A stretch of 64,000 bases of DNA from Mycolicibacterium arabiense (GTDB lineage Bacteria > Actinomycetota > Actinomycetes > Mycobacteriales > Mycobacteriaceae). Below, one piece after another: positions 1-21,613 of the stretch (position 1 is its first letter; each line of letters opens with the position of its first letter). The notes beneath the pieces were generated by a model. That model was given only the letters and a program-made list of their open reading frames with translations, was not told the DNA's origin and ran no database searches. Position numbers and translations under genes: made by a program. The stretch lies in NCBI RefSeq assembly GCF_010731815.2, contig NZ_AP022593.1, positions 744,001 through 808,000 of the forward strand, given 5' to 3'.

Positions 1-51
1 GCGCCGAATCTGCAGCACTACCTGACCGGCGACCTGCCGGGGTTGGGCTAG
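1..51 (+). CDS. 3' end of a plus-strand gene, probably a TetR-type regulator
   Basis: Only the last 16 codons and a TAG stop are present (C-terminus ending DLPGLG). Its stop overlaps the stop of the minus-strand Trm112-like gene by a few bases, so the two genes converge. In M. tuberculosis the gene converging on the Trm112-like gene (Rv1684) is, from memory, a TetR-family regulator (Rv1685c). The TetR identity is therefore inferred from gene order; 16 residues cannot show it. Confidence 0.45.
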   Translation, partial: APNLQHYLTGDLPGLG

Positions 52-260
52 CTTCCCGCGAGTTCGAGCAGTCGAGCGTGCTCGGCGTCGTCGGAGATGG
101 TCTCCGCCTCGTCGACGAGCAGCACCGGCACGTCGTCCTCGACCCGGTACGCGCGACGCAACCTTGGGTTGTAGAGGGTGTCGCGTTCGCCGGAGATGAA
201 GAGCAACGGGCCACGGTCCTCGGGGCAAACGAGGATGTCGAGTAGACGCTGGTCGAGCAC
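48..260 (-). CDS. Trm112 / UPF0434 family small protein
   Basis: A protein of about 70 residues with the family core LLDILVCPEDRGPL, a central YNPRLRRAYR segment and a VPVLLVDEAE segment typical of bacterial Trm112-like proteins. In eukaryotes Trm112 is a small activating partner of methyltransferases; the bacterial role is not settled. Only one cysteine is seen, so a four-cysteine zinc site is absent. The GTG at 258-260 starts 4 bases after the stop of the upstream secreted protein. An ATG at 297-299 would give 83 residues but would overlap that gene by 35 bases. It lies downstream of the lipase/ligase gene, as Rv1684 does downstream of Rv1683. Confidence 0.8.
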   Translation of the reverse strand: MLDQRLLDILVCPEDRGPLLFISGERDTLYNPRLRRAYRVEDDVPVLLVDEAETISDDAEHARLLELAGS

Positions 261-264
261 CGGA

Positions 265-846
265 TCAGCCGAACGGGCCGATGGAGATGCCGCCGTCATC
301 GTCGTCGTTGTCGCCCGGGATCGGCGCGTTGTTCCTCGGCGGAATCTGGTTGATGGCGCCGCCGTTCGACTGCGCTTCCTGCTGCGCCATGCCGCGCTGC
401 ATGTTCCGGCGTTGGAACGCCAGCGTCTGCTCGAGGGCTTCGCGGAGCGGAACTTGATTGGGTCGCTTGGCGAGCCCCTCCTGCAGCGCGATGACGTTGC
501 CCTTGGACGGGTAGAAGCCCTGCGAACGGAGCAGCATCACGCTGTGGATCAGCTTGGCGATCTGACCGCCACCGTTCCCGGTGTCGTATTGCGCGGCGAT
601 CTCCGCGAGCGCCTTGTCACCTGCCACGGCATCGTTGGCCGCTGCCTCTGGAGCCTCGGCACCACCAGGGGTGATCGGGCTGCCCGGCGCGGCCGCGACC
701 GGTGTGGCCGGGTTGGCGGGGTCGACGGGTGCGGGCTCGGACAGCGCGGTGGGCGCCGTCGCCAACATGCCGACCACCAGGCCGCCTGCCATCACGCCCG
801 TCGCGGCGCGACGCCAGCCGGTCGAACTGCTGGTCTGCGATGTCAT
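265..846 (-). CDS. Secreted Ala/Pro-rich protein with helical domain
   Basis: A 193-residue protein. The ATG at 844-846 is preceded by GGAGG five bases upstream, which decides the start over an ATG four codons earlier. Residues 11-36 form an N-terminal export signal (WRR, then a hydrophobic run ending TAPTALS). A Pro/Ala-rich linker follows (about 37-75), then a predicted helical segment with KALAEIAAQYDTG and SQGFYPSKGNVIALQEGL, and an acidic, Gly-rich tail (DNDDDDGG). I do not recognise a named family. It lies between the lipase/ligase gene and the Trm112 gene. Upstream is a predicted MtrA box, suggesting control together with cell-wall and cell-division genes (inference). Confidence 0.8.
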   Translation of the reverse strand: MTSQTSSSTGWRRAATGVMAGGLVVGMLATAPTALSEPAPVDPANPATPVAAAPGSPITPGGAEAPEAAANDAVAGDKALAEIAAQYDTGNGGGQIAKLIHSVMLLRSQGFYPSKGNVIALQEGLAKRPNQVPLREALEQTLAFQRRNMQRGMAQQEAQSNGGAINQIPPRNNAPIPGDNDDDDGGISIGPFG

Positions 847-907
847 CGAATCCTCCATGCCCGTTTCGAGCGGTACGCGCGGCCATGCGACGCCTGCCGC
901 CAGCCGG

Positions 908-913
908 AGCCTA
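908..913 (-). promoter_or_regulatory. Predicted -10 box of the secreted-protein gene
   Basis: TAGGCT on the minus strand, four bases downstream of the MtrA-like repeat. It would drive the secreted-protein gene with a 5' UTR of roughly 55 bases containing its GGAGG ribosome site. The same arrangement (repeat, four bases, TAGGNT) recurs at 47,859-47,882. Confidence 0.45.
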
Positions 914-917
914 ACAG

Positions 918-932
918 TGTGACCAATGTGAC
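918..932 (-). promoter_or_regulatory. Predicted MtrA binding box (GTCACA direct repeat)
   Basis: The minus strand reads GTCACA-TTG-GTCACA, a perfect 6-base direct repeat with a 9-base period. This matches the mycobacterial MtrA response-regulator motif (tandem GTCACAgcg-like repeats). It sits immediately upstream of the -10 box of the secreted-protein gene. Occupancy by MtrA is inferred, not shown. Confidence 0.6.
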
Positions 933-940
933 GCACGACC

Positions 941-3916
941 TCAACTGGCCGAATCCTCGCCAAGCAATTCGGCACGCACCGCGGCCGTGAACCGCTTGTA
1001 CACCCCTGTGTCGTCGTCGCGATACCAGGCGTTACGCGACGCCTTCGGAATCCCGGCGGCACGCAGCGGTCCGAGCAGCGGTCGGTAGGACGCGCTGAGC
1101 TTCATGTCCGGCACGACGTGGACGAGGTCGGGTTGTGCGCCCACGGGCAGCGCGGCGAGTGCCTCGTTCAGGTCGGCGGTTGGCACGCTTCCGCCCGGTG
1201 CGAGCGTGAGTGCGGTGACGGCCACCGCCCGTCCGCCGACCTCCACCTTGTAGGTGACCGCGAGGTCGACGGCGCCGATCCGCCCGACGGCGTCGTTCAC
1301 CGCGGCGCTGAACACGGGTCCGCGTGCGGTGCGGATGACGCTTCCCCGGTTGTCGACGGCCCAGAAGTCGCCGTCGTCGTCACGCCGGAACAGGTACTCC
1401 GTCGACACCCAGGTGTCCGCGGGCGCGAAGACTCCGCGCTTCACCGATGCCGTCGGGTCGATCGGGCCGCGCGGGTGAGCCAGGAGCACGCCCACCTCGT
1501 TCGGGCCCGCCAGCGCGACGAAGCCCCGCTCGTCTTCGAGGATGAGGTCGTCGTCGACGTCGTAGGCGGCGAGCTCGATGCGGCCACCGCCCGGCAGCGG
1601 CCTGCCTGCGCTGCCGACCTTGGCGCCGGAGACGTTGGCCAGCACGGCCTGCCCGTCGGTCGTCGCGAAGAACTCGACGACGTGGGCGGGTGCGAACTCC
1701 TCCTCGACCCGCTCCCACAGGCCCGTCGGCATGCCCGAGCCGATGAACAGGCGCACCGGGTGGTTGCCGTGCAGCGCGAACGACGGGTCGTCGATGACGT
1801 CGCGCAGCATGGCCCACGTGTAGGAGACGACGGTGACGCCGTACTGGCGCAGTTCGTGGACGAAGCGGTCCGGGCGCAGGCCGCGCGACAGGGCGATGCG
1901 GGTGCCGCCGACCACCGCACCGCCCAGGCTCACCAGCAGGCCCGATTGATGGTGCAGCGGCGTGAGGCAGTACACGGTGTCGCCTCTGCCGAGGTTGGCC
2001 GCCGACGCGGTGCCGAACGCCGACAGCGCCCAGCGGAAGTTGGTGATCTGGCGGGCGACGAGCTTGCCGCCGACGGTGGCGAACGCGATGTAGGCCAGGT
2101 CCCTGGCGAAGCCGGGGTTGGGCCGGTACCAGCCCGGAAGCGCGACCACGTCCGGATCGATCTGCTCCATGTCAACCACGTTGGGGTTGCCGTGCGGTTC
2201 GAGGTCGCGGTTCTCGCCACCACCCAGGACCAGCACGCGCAGCGGAAGACGGGATGCAGCGTCGAGGTTGCTCGGATCGGCCATGACGTCGGTGACCCCG
2301 CCGAGCGCCGCTGCCTCGGCGAGGTCGGCGTCGGCAGGCATCAGCACGGCGACCGCACCGAGACGCGACAGCGCCGCGATGGCCACCAGCGCGCTGGGCC
2401 GGGTCTCCATCAGCACGCCGACGCGGGCGCCTTGGCGCACCCCGACGTCGATGAGGCCGCGCACCACGTTGTTGATGCGGCGGTCTACGGCCTCATAGGT
2501 GTGCACGCGGCCGTCGAAGAGCAGGAACTCGCCCTCGGGCGTTGCGCTGGCCTGCTCGCTCATGATGCGGCCGAGCGAGATGCGGGTGTGGTCGTTGATC
2601 TGTCCCAGCCGCGTGAGCCTCGGCAGCGTCCTCGCGGTCTCCACGACGAGCGCGCGCGCCGACTTGTTGGCCGAGACCAGGGCGCCCGCCGCGGACCGCG
2701 CGATGCCGAACGTGACCTCCGTGGCGGCGGCAGCACCGTGGGCGACCCGGGATGCGAGCGGCACGCCGCTCTCGCTGGGTTCGGCAGGCCGCAGTGCCAT
2801 CGGGACGACGTCGTCGGACAGGTCGCCCTCGCCCTCGAGCCACTTGACCCAGCTCGCCACCGTCGGCCACGTCTGCGTGGCGGCCTTGCTCCCGACGACG
2901 AGGCCGAAATGGCCTGTGCGAATTAGGTATTCGTAGACGTCGGCCTGCGGCGCGGCACGCTTGATGCCGCGCACCGACGCGGGCTGACCAATGTCGTCGA
3001 CTTCGCCCACGACGGCGAGGATTGGGCAGTCGATGTCGGACAGCGTGACCAGGTCGCCGCGGATCGCAAATCCGCCGCTCATCATCCGGTTGTGGGCGAT
3101 GAACTGCTTGAGCAGTTCGGCAATGGCCGGGCCGGACCACGCGATCCAGCCCTCGTTCGACAGGAAGCGGCGCTGCTGTTCGCGTGGGAGCAGTGCCTCG
3201 CGGTCGTGCAGCTGCAGCAGGAAGTCGATGCGGGCCTGAGCGGTCTTGATCGGGTCGAGCATCTGAAATCCGGTGCGGGCCAGCCAGCCCGGGATGTCGA
3301 TGCGGCTGAAGACGTGGTCGGCCATGAAGTCGGCCGCTGCCGCACCGAAGTTGGCTGGAAGATTCAGCGGAAGACCGGCGAGTGTGTCGACGGGCGACCC
3401 GAACGCGACGATGCTCGCGAGGTTCTTCGCATGCCGGTAGGCGGCGGTCTGATACGCGAACATCCCGCCCTGCGAGTAGCCGGCGAGGTGGACGTCGCGG
3501 TCGGTGACCTTGCGGACGGTGTCGATGGCCTCGCTGAGCGCGACTACGTGGTCGGCGAGGTTGCGCTGCATGCCGCCCTCGACCTGGTCGGGCGATCCGA
3601 AGTCGATGACCCAGGGATCGATGCCCGCAGCGTGCAGGATGCCGACGGCACCCTCGGCGCGCGTCACGTCCCACATGTCGGCCGACATCATCATCGGGTG
3701 CACCATCAGGACCGGCGGCCCGGGCGGAGTCGCACCGGGCCTGACGTCCGGCGGGAAGTACCGACGCAGGCGGTACATCGGAACGCTCTCGATGATCTGG
3801 AAGGGCGATGGCACGGCGCCCGTCTCGAGGCCGCCGTAGCGAAGCACCTCGAGCCCGTTCTGTGCAGTTGCCAGCAACCGTCCCACGGGCCTGGTGAACG
3901 GAGAGAGGTCGACCAC
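941..3916 (-). CDS. Bifunctional lipase/PHA-synthase-like hydrolase and acyl-CoA ligase (Rv1683-like)
   Basis: A 991-residue fusion. Residues 1 to about 370 are an alpha/beta hydrolase resembling the PhaC class: MVHPMMMSADMW, then the nucleophile motif GYSQGG with Ser148, and a late His in RTGHFGLV. About 480-991 form an ANL-type acyl-activating domain (MSEQASATPEGEFLLFDGRVHT start, AYIAFATVGGK, FFATTDGQ). The phosphate loop AYIAFATVGGK is degenerate compared with the usual T(S/T)G-rich loop. Rv1683 of M. tuberculosis (999 residues) has the same layout and is annotated as acyl-CoA synthase and lipase, linked to triacylglycerol turnover. GTG at 3,914-3,916 follows GGAAGGAAG; no better start is seen. 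Confidence 0.88.
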   Translation of the reverse strand: MVDLSPFTRPVGRLLATAQNGLEVLRYGGLETGAVPSPFQIIESVPMYRLRRYFPPDVRPGATPPGPPVLMVHPMMMSADMWDVTRAEGAVGILHAAGIDPWVIDFGSPDQVEGGMQRNLADHVVALSEAIDTVRKVTDRDVHLAGYSQGGMFAYQTAAYRHAKNLASIVAFGSPVDTLAGLPLNLPANFGAAAADFMADHVFSRIDIPGWLARTGFQMLDPIKTAQARIDFLLQLHDREALLPREQQRRFLSNEGWIAWSGPAIAELLKQFIAHNRMMSGGFAIRGDLVTLSDIDCPILAVVGEVDDIGQPASVRGIKRAAPQADVYEYLIRTGHFGLVVGSKAATQTWPTVASWVKWLEGEGDLSDDVVPMALRPAEPSESGVPLASRVAHGAAAATEVTFGIARSAAGALVSANKSARALVVETARTLPRLTRLGQINDHTRISLGRIMSEQASATPEGEFLLFDGRVHTYEAVDRRINNVVRGLIDVGVRQGARVGVLMETRPSALVAIAALSRLGAVAVLMPADADLAEAAALGGVTDVMADPSNLDAASRLPLRVLVLGGGENRDLEPHGNPNVVDMEQIDPDVVALPGWYRPNPGFARDLAYIAFATVGGKLVARQITNFRWALSAFGTASAANLGRGDTVYCLTPLHHQSGLLVSLGGAVVGGTRIALSRGLRPDRFVHELRQYGVTVVSYTWAMLRDVIDDPSFALHGNHPVRLFIGSGMPTGLWERVEEEFAPAHVVEFFATTDGQAVLANVSGAKVGSAGRPLPGGGRIELAAYDVDDDLILEDERGFVALAGPNEVGVLLAHPRGPIDPTASVKRGVFAPADTWVSTEYLFRRDDDGDFWAVDNRGSVIRTARGPVFSAAVNDAVGRIGAVDLAVTYKVEVGGRAVAVTALTLAPGGSVPTADLNEALAALPVGAQPDLVHVVPDMKLSASYRPLLGPLRAAGIPKASRNAWYRDDDTGVYKRFTAAVRAELLGEDSAS

Positions 3917-4035
3917 GTTGCTTCCTTCCCTGCACCCGAAGCCGCAGTTTGCAGACGTCATCATGGCACAGCGCTCCGGCGGGCCCGCTGGTATCGGTGG
4001 GACGGCTGCGACGTGGGAGACACTGCGGCGCCGCC

Positions 4036-4041
4036 TATGAT
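4036..4041 (+). promoter_or_regulatory. -10 box for a leaderless ABC-F gene
   Basis: TATGAT ends nine bases before the ATG at 4,051, so transcription probably starts at or next to the start codon. There is no ribosome-binding sequence in the gap. Confidence 0.55.
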
Positions 4042-4050
4042 CGACGGTCG

Positions 4051-8401
<4,351 letters not shown>

Positions 8402-8441
8402 GTACCAATCTCCTTCTAGTTCTCAACGAAAATTCGTGTGC

Positions 8442-8921
8442 TCAATGCGCTTCTTCGAAGCGGCCGGCGAGTTCCGCGCCGGTCATCGGGTCACGCGCCA
8501 CCACGAGGATGGTGTCATCGCCGGCAACCGTGCCGACGACGTAGGGCAGCGACGCGCGGTCGATCGCGCTGGCCAGGTAGTGCGCCGCCCCTGGCGGGGT
8601 GCGGAGCACAGCGAGATTACCGCTCGCGTCGGTGGACACCAGCAGGTCGTTCAGCAGGCGCGCCATCCGCTCGGTCCCACCGGACACCCCGCGCACGGGG
8701 CTGCCGTCCTCGGGGACGACGTAGACGCCGGTACCGCCGTCGGCGCCGCGCAGCTTGACCGCGCCCAGTTCCTCGAGGTCCCGCGACAGCGTGGCCTGGG
8801 TGACGTCGATGCCGTCGGCGGCCAGCATCGTGGCGAGTTCGCTCTGGCTGCGCACCGAGTTCGACGACAGCAGCGACACGATGCGTGCCTGCCTGCCCGC
8901 CCTCGTCGAGGCCGACGTCAC
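8442..8921 (-). CDS. argR: Arginine repressor
   Basis: A 159-residue regulator. The N-terminal winged helix includes [20 protein letters not shown] and [12 protein letters not shown], and the C-terminal domain for hexamer formation and arginine binding includes [16 protein letters not shown]. With arginine bound the hexamer represses arg promoters; the likely target is the half-site cluster in front of argC. The GTG at 8,919-8,921 lies seven bases after the argF stop, with GAGG upstream. An ATG overlapping the argF stop is out of frame and was rejected. Confidence 0.95.
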   Translation of the reverse strand: MTSASTRAGRQARIVSLLSSNSVRSQSELATMLAADGIDVTQATLSRDLEELGAVKLRGADGGTGVYVVPEDGSPVRGVSGGTERMARLLNDLLVSTDASGNLAVLRTPPGAAHYLASAIDRASLPYVVGTVAGDDTILVVARDPMTGAELAGRFEEAH

Positions 8922-8928
8922 GAGCCGC

Positions 8929-11041
<2,113 letters not shown>

Positions 11042-11045
<4 letters not shown>

Positions 11046-11901
11046 CTCGGCACCACCTTTGTCCCCGATCCCCCATTGGTGAGCAACTCGACCAGCACGC
11101 AGTGCTCCACGCGACCGTCGATGACGTGTGCGCTCGGCACACCGCCCCCGACCGCGCGCAGACAGGCCTCGATCTTCGGCACCATCCCTGATTCCAGCTT
11201 CGGCAGCAGACCCGTCAGCTCGGCCACGTCGATCTCGCTGACGAGCGATCCGCGGTCCGGCCAATTCGTGTACAGGCCTTCGACGTCGGTGAGCATCAGC
11301 AGGCGCTCGGCACCGAGCGCCTCCGCCAGGGCGGCCGCGGCGGTGTCGGCGTTGATGTTGTGCACCACGCCGTCGGCGTCGGGCGCGATGGTCGAGACCA
11401 CCGGGATGCGCCCGGCAGCGATCAGATCCATGACGGCCGACGTGTCGACCTTCTCGACGTCGCCGACCAGACCGATGTCGGTGGCGACACCGTCGACGGT
11501 GACGTCGCGCCGGATCGCGGTGAATAGGTGCGCGTCCTCGCCGGTGATGCCGACTGCGTACGGCCCGTGGGCGTTGATGAGGCCGACGAGTTCCCGGCCG
11601 ACCTGGCCGAACAGCACCATGCGGGCGATGTCGAGCACCTCGGGGGTGGTGACGCGGAAGCCGCCCTTGAACTCACCTGGGATGCCGAGGCGCTCGAGCA
11701 TCGCGCTGATCTGTGGGCCGCCCCCGTGCACGACGACGGGGTGGATGCCGCAGTTGCGCAGGAACGCCATGTCCGCGGCGAACGCGGCCTTGAGCACGTC
11801 GTCGGTCATGGCGTTGCCGCCGTACTTGACCACGACGATCTTGCCGTGCAGTTGCTTCAGCCAGGGCAGCGCCTCGGCGAACACGGCGGCAGCAGACGTG
11901 G

Positions 11902-11905
<4 letters not shown>
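11042..11905 (-). CDS. argB: Acetylglutamate kinase
   Basis: A 287-residue amino-acid kinase phosphorylating N-acetylglutamate, usually the arginine-feedback point of the pathway. KYGGNAM (27-33) forms the phosphate-binding start, and VVHGGGPQI binds substrate. The start is GTG at 11,903-11,905, overlapping the argJ stop (GTGA). The N-terminal helix region ([18 protein letters not shown]) resembles that of arginine-sensitive hexameric kinases, so feedback inhibition is likely (family-based inference). Confidence 0.97.
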
Positions 11906-18649
<6,744 letters not shown>

Positions 18650-18657
<8 letters not shown>

Positions 18658-19543
18658 ACGTCGTGATCTCCGACAAGGGCTTGTCGAACAGCGGGTCGGG
18701 GTCGCCGTCGAGCGAAGCGTCCTGAGCCTTCGTGGCGTCGGACTCGTCGTCGAGGGTGTCCTCGTTCACGACGACGTAGACCACCGCATTGCCCTTCGGA
18801 GGCGTCTTGGGCCCGGGGCAGTCGTTGCCACCGCACAGGCACGGCAGGTAGTCGAGTGCATGGGTGATCGAGTGCACCGAGTCGGCGCGACGCTGCTCGA
18901 CCGTCCGTGGGTCGCCCGGGCACACGGTGTGGGCCAGGAGGTTCAGCCGCTTTTCAAGGGCCTTGCCGTGGGTGGCGAATAGCGTGCCGAACATGGTGGC
19001 CATGCCGGAGCCGTCGTAGTCGAACTGGATGTTGCGGCCCTTGGCAGTGAGCTTCGTGCGGTACACACCGTGGGGGTCGTGTTCGGCGACGATCGCGTCG
19101 ATGGTGGTGTTGAGCTTCTCTTCCGACATCGGCGCCCAGCCGGTCAACACGTCAGCGAACGCCTTATCGACGGCCTTCTGCGCATCACGGTCCCGCACCA
19201 GGGCCGTCCGCGTCGTGATCGCAGACGCGACGCGGTAGGACACCAATCCGTCGGCGAACAACGCTGCCAGGTGAGGCAGTCGGTCGCGCAGTGCGGTGGC
19301 GATCAACAACTGATGCGACGCCGCGCCCTGGGTGATGTTCTGCTCGGCCCCGATCTCCGCGGCGACCGCGCCCCAGTTGTCCAGGTACCACTGCTCCCGA
19401 TCGGCCGAGCCATCGGCGGCAAAGGCCTGATCCAAGAGCACGACCATCGCCGCGAGACGACGCGCGGTGGCTGCGGCCTCGACCCGCGCCCACCCCGCGA
19501 CCGTGCGGGAGGCCTGAGCTTCGGTGGCGATCACTTCGAACAT
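18650..19543 (-). CDS. N-terminal DUF222 half of a split 13E12-family protein
   Basis: A 297-residue frame with the DUF222 domain: EAQASRTVAGWARVEAAA, LPHLAALFADGLVSYRVAS, and CLCGGNDCPG toward the end. It stops after DKPLSEITTCG, where intact homologues continue into the HNH domain. I chose the ATG at 19,541-19,543, which lies inside an SOS-box palindrome and seven bases after a TAGATT box. This choice shortens the longest reading by 17 residues. M. tuberculosis has several 13E12 genes, some under LexA control. The two-gene block sits between pheS and the Rv1648/Rv1647-like pair, an insertion relative to H37Rv as I remember it. Confidence 0.75.
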
Positions 19544-19551
19544 GCTTTCGA
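19536..19551 (-). promoter_or_regulatory. SOS (LexA) box on the start codon of the DUF222 gene
   Basis: The minus strand reads TCGAAAGCATGTTCGA. It matches the mycobacterial SOS box TCGAAC-N4-GTTCGA at 11 of 12 defined positions. It spans the ATG (19,541-19,543) and abuts the -10 box TAGATT (19,551-19,556), so bound LexA would cover the transcription start. DNA-damage induction of the DUF222-HNH genes is inferred. Confidence 0.75.
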
Positions 19552-19556
19552 ATCTA
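19551..19556 (-). promoter_or_regulatory. -10 box for leaderless DUF222 gene
   Basis: TAGATT on the minus strand, with seven bases to the ATG and one base shared with the SOS box. The spacing is that of mycobacterial leaderless promoters. Confidence 0.5.
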
Positions 19557-19656
19557 CCACCTGGGTAAGACACGGAGCCGCACCAAATACCCACCCTGAC
19601 CAGGCTGTGGATGAATTCGGCACTGGGGATGAAGGAGCCCTGCGACGGTCGTTGCG

Positions 19657-20469
19657 TCAGACCGGAGGCGTAGTGCCGCAGCGGTCATGAGTCGCACCCA
19701 GGTGGGCGCGACGAGCAGCAGTCAGCGCGCCAGCCACGACCGCCCCCACGGCGCCGCAGGCCGCTGCAGGCGCCATCGCCTCGACCGTGCCTGCGAGCAT
19801 CAGGAACCCGAACCACGATGCGACGCCCAGTAGCGCGAACCGCCACCCGGTCCAGGCACCAGGCGCTCCGAACCGGGTCGCCACTGCCATCCCCAACAGC
19901 AGGGCGACGCCGTGCCCAACGTCCGTGAAGTCCCGCCCCACCGCGACCGCGGCCACGCCAACGCCCAACCACGCTCCGATCACGGCGGGCCGCCACCGCC
20001 TTGGCACCGCAACGGCCAAGGCGCCGAGAACCGCGGTCGCGCCATAGCTGGTGCCGACATCGGTCGCGCGGGTGATCTCCGCCGGCGTCCAGCCGGACTC
20101 GACCCCGACCGTGAGCCCGATGGCCACCAACAGCGTGGCGCCGACGTGTCCGGTCACGAAGGCGTAGATCAAATGCCTACTCCCCCAGATCGACTCGGCC
20201 AGTCCGAGCAGGCACAGCAGACCCGGCAACCACAGTGCAACCGGTCCGGCGTCCACGACGAACGCGCTACCGAGCAGCGTCCCCACATGACCGTGACCGA
20301 GATTGTGCAGGTTCGTGCTCGCGCGCTCGACGGCACGGGCCTGCGCCTGCGGCCCGAGCGCGACGAGTGCCGACGTGACGGCCAGCAGGATCGCTCCGTA
20401 GAGGAGCGTCGCCCGCAGCCGTCCCAACGACCGCAGCGGCTGCCACCGGGACACGAGTGCACGCACCAC
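19657..20469 (-). CDS. Rhomboid-like membrane protein (Rv1648-like)
   Basis: A 270-residue protein with six or so hydrophobic segments (first at about 18-40, then 68-90 and onward). GTSYGATA resembles the rhomboid GxSxG nucleophile region and DVGHGVALLLG could supply the catalytic His two helices later. HNLGHGHVGTLLGSAF resembles the H-x-x-N-type helix of rhomboids but without the usual spacing. Intramembrane serine protease activity is thus possible but not assured. It starts with tandem GTGs (20,467-20,469 chosen) and lies eight bases after the cyclase gene, probably co-transcribed with it. Confidence 0.7.
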   Translation of the reverse strand: MVRALVSRWQPLRSLGRLRATLLYGAILLAVTSALVALGPQAQARAVERASTNLHNLGHGHVGTLLGSAFVVDAGPVALWLPGLLCLLGLAESIWGSRHLIYAFVTGHVGATLLVAIGLTVGVESGWTPAEITRATDVGTSYGATAVLGALAVAVPRRWRPAVIGAWLGVGVAAVAVGRDFTDVGHGVALLLGMAVATRFGAPGAWTGWRFALLGVASWFGFLMLAGTVEAMAPAAACGAVGAVVAGALTAARRAHLGATHDRCGTTPPV

Positions 20470-20477
20470 CCGGTCGA

Positions 20478-21371
20478 CTATGCCCCCGGTGGCCTTCGTT
20501 CCCGGGCATCGTCAGCTGGCAGATCCCTGCGGGTCTTCACCCAGTACATTGCGAGATCCTCTGGAACGCCGGAGATCTTCGGCGCGAAGAGCTGCTTGCG
20601 TATGCGCTTGACCGTCAAACCGAGCGCCTGGAGATCGTCCTCGGAGATCTCGTCGAGTGTCGTCTGCGACACCACGAGCCCGCCCCTGGTGGCACGCTCC
20701 ATGACGCGCGCAGCGATGTTCACGTCGATGCCAAGCCAGTCGGACCCGATGCGCTGCGGCCGGCCGGTGTGCACGCCTGCGCGCATCAGTGGCGTATATC
20801 CGTCGACCTCAACGGTTTTGACGGCCTCCAGCGCGTCGATCACGGCGCGTACCGCGGTCGTCGGATCGGTGAAGACCGCCATGGCGCCATCACCCATCCG
20901 CTTGACGATCTGGCCACCGGAGGCCAGCAGTGGTGGCTCCATCACCTGGGCCACGCGTCGCAGCAACCGCAGCGTCGCATCGTCACCCGCGGACAGCGAC
21001 CAGTCGGAGAAACCCACGAGGTCGGTGAACACCAGGGTCACCTCGCGGTAGGCGGGACGTCCCGACACCCTCTCGGTGAGTGCCTGCCACACCTGCAGCG
21101 CGCCGAGGCTCACCTCGCGGGAGGCGGCATGCCGATCCAGAATGCGATCGGCTGCGCGCGCCGCCGCACGTGGGCCACCAACGCCCGCTGCGGACAACGG
21201 ATCACCGAAATCCGGGTCGCCGGGCAGCGCGCGACGGGCCCGCCTGACGAAGTCGACGACACCCGGGCTGTGATTGGTGGCCTTGAGCCAGCCCAGCGGA
21301 CCGCTCGCGCCGTATCCCGACCCGACGCGCTCTTGCCCGTCCGATCGGTCATCCGGCGATTCGACATCCAC
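20478..21371 (-). CDS. Class III adenylate cyclase (Rv1647-like)
   Basis: A soluble protein of about 297 residues. The C-terminal class III cyclase domain has the first metal aspartate in VFTDLVGFSDWS, the purine-specifying Lys and second metal Asp in KRMGDGAMAVF, and the Asn/Arg transition-state pair in DVNIAARV, so it looks catalytically complete. The N-terminal half (about 1-110) has no clear domain. The two GTG codons 21,372-21,374 and 21,369-21,371 are both possible; the second lies six bases after TAGGGT, fitting a leaderless start. The homologue Rv1647 has been described as an adenylate cyclase. Confidence 0.88.
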   Translation of the reverse strand: MDVESPDDRSDGQERVGSGYGASGPLGWLKATNHSPGVVDFVRRARRALPGDPDFGDPLSAAGVGGPRAAARAADRILDRHAASREVSLGALQVWQALTERVSGRPAYREVTLVFTDLVGFSDWSLSAGDDATLRLLRRVAQVMEPPLLASGGQIVKRMGDGAMAVFTDPTTAVRAVIDALEAVKTVEVDGYTPLMRAGVHTGRPQRIGSDWLGIDVNIAARVMERATRGGLVVSQTTLDEISEDDLQALGLTVKRIRKQLFAPKISGVPEDLAMYWVKTRRDLPADDARERRPPGA

Positions 21372-21613
21372 CACTCAACCCTAGGTGGCGCCCGGATCGA
21401 CCGGCAACGACGTTGGCGCGCGGCGCCTCCGCCCCCAGCAAAGGCGCTGGTCAACCGATCTTGATAGAGCGAACTAGACGCAGCTCACACCCCTACGTCG
21501 CAACCTCGCATCGGTCCAGCCTCCGTTGGGCAGCAGCGTGCGCGGGCCGTGGACAACGACCGTTGTCAGGAATAGTCTGACCGCCAGGCACCCTGGGCAT
21601 CGGCGGAGGACAC

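Noticed and set aside
1118..2926. 602-residue open frame antisense to the lipase/ligase gene
   Set aside because: Shadow of a real high-GC gene: Arg/Val/Asp/His-rich composition, no family motif and full overlap with a well-supported CDS.
2493..3935. 480-residue Arg-rich frame within the lipase/ligase gene
   Set aside because: Same strand, shifted frame; composition typical of frame-shifted high-GC sequence.
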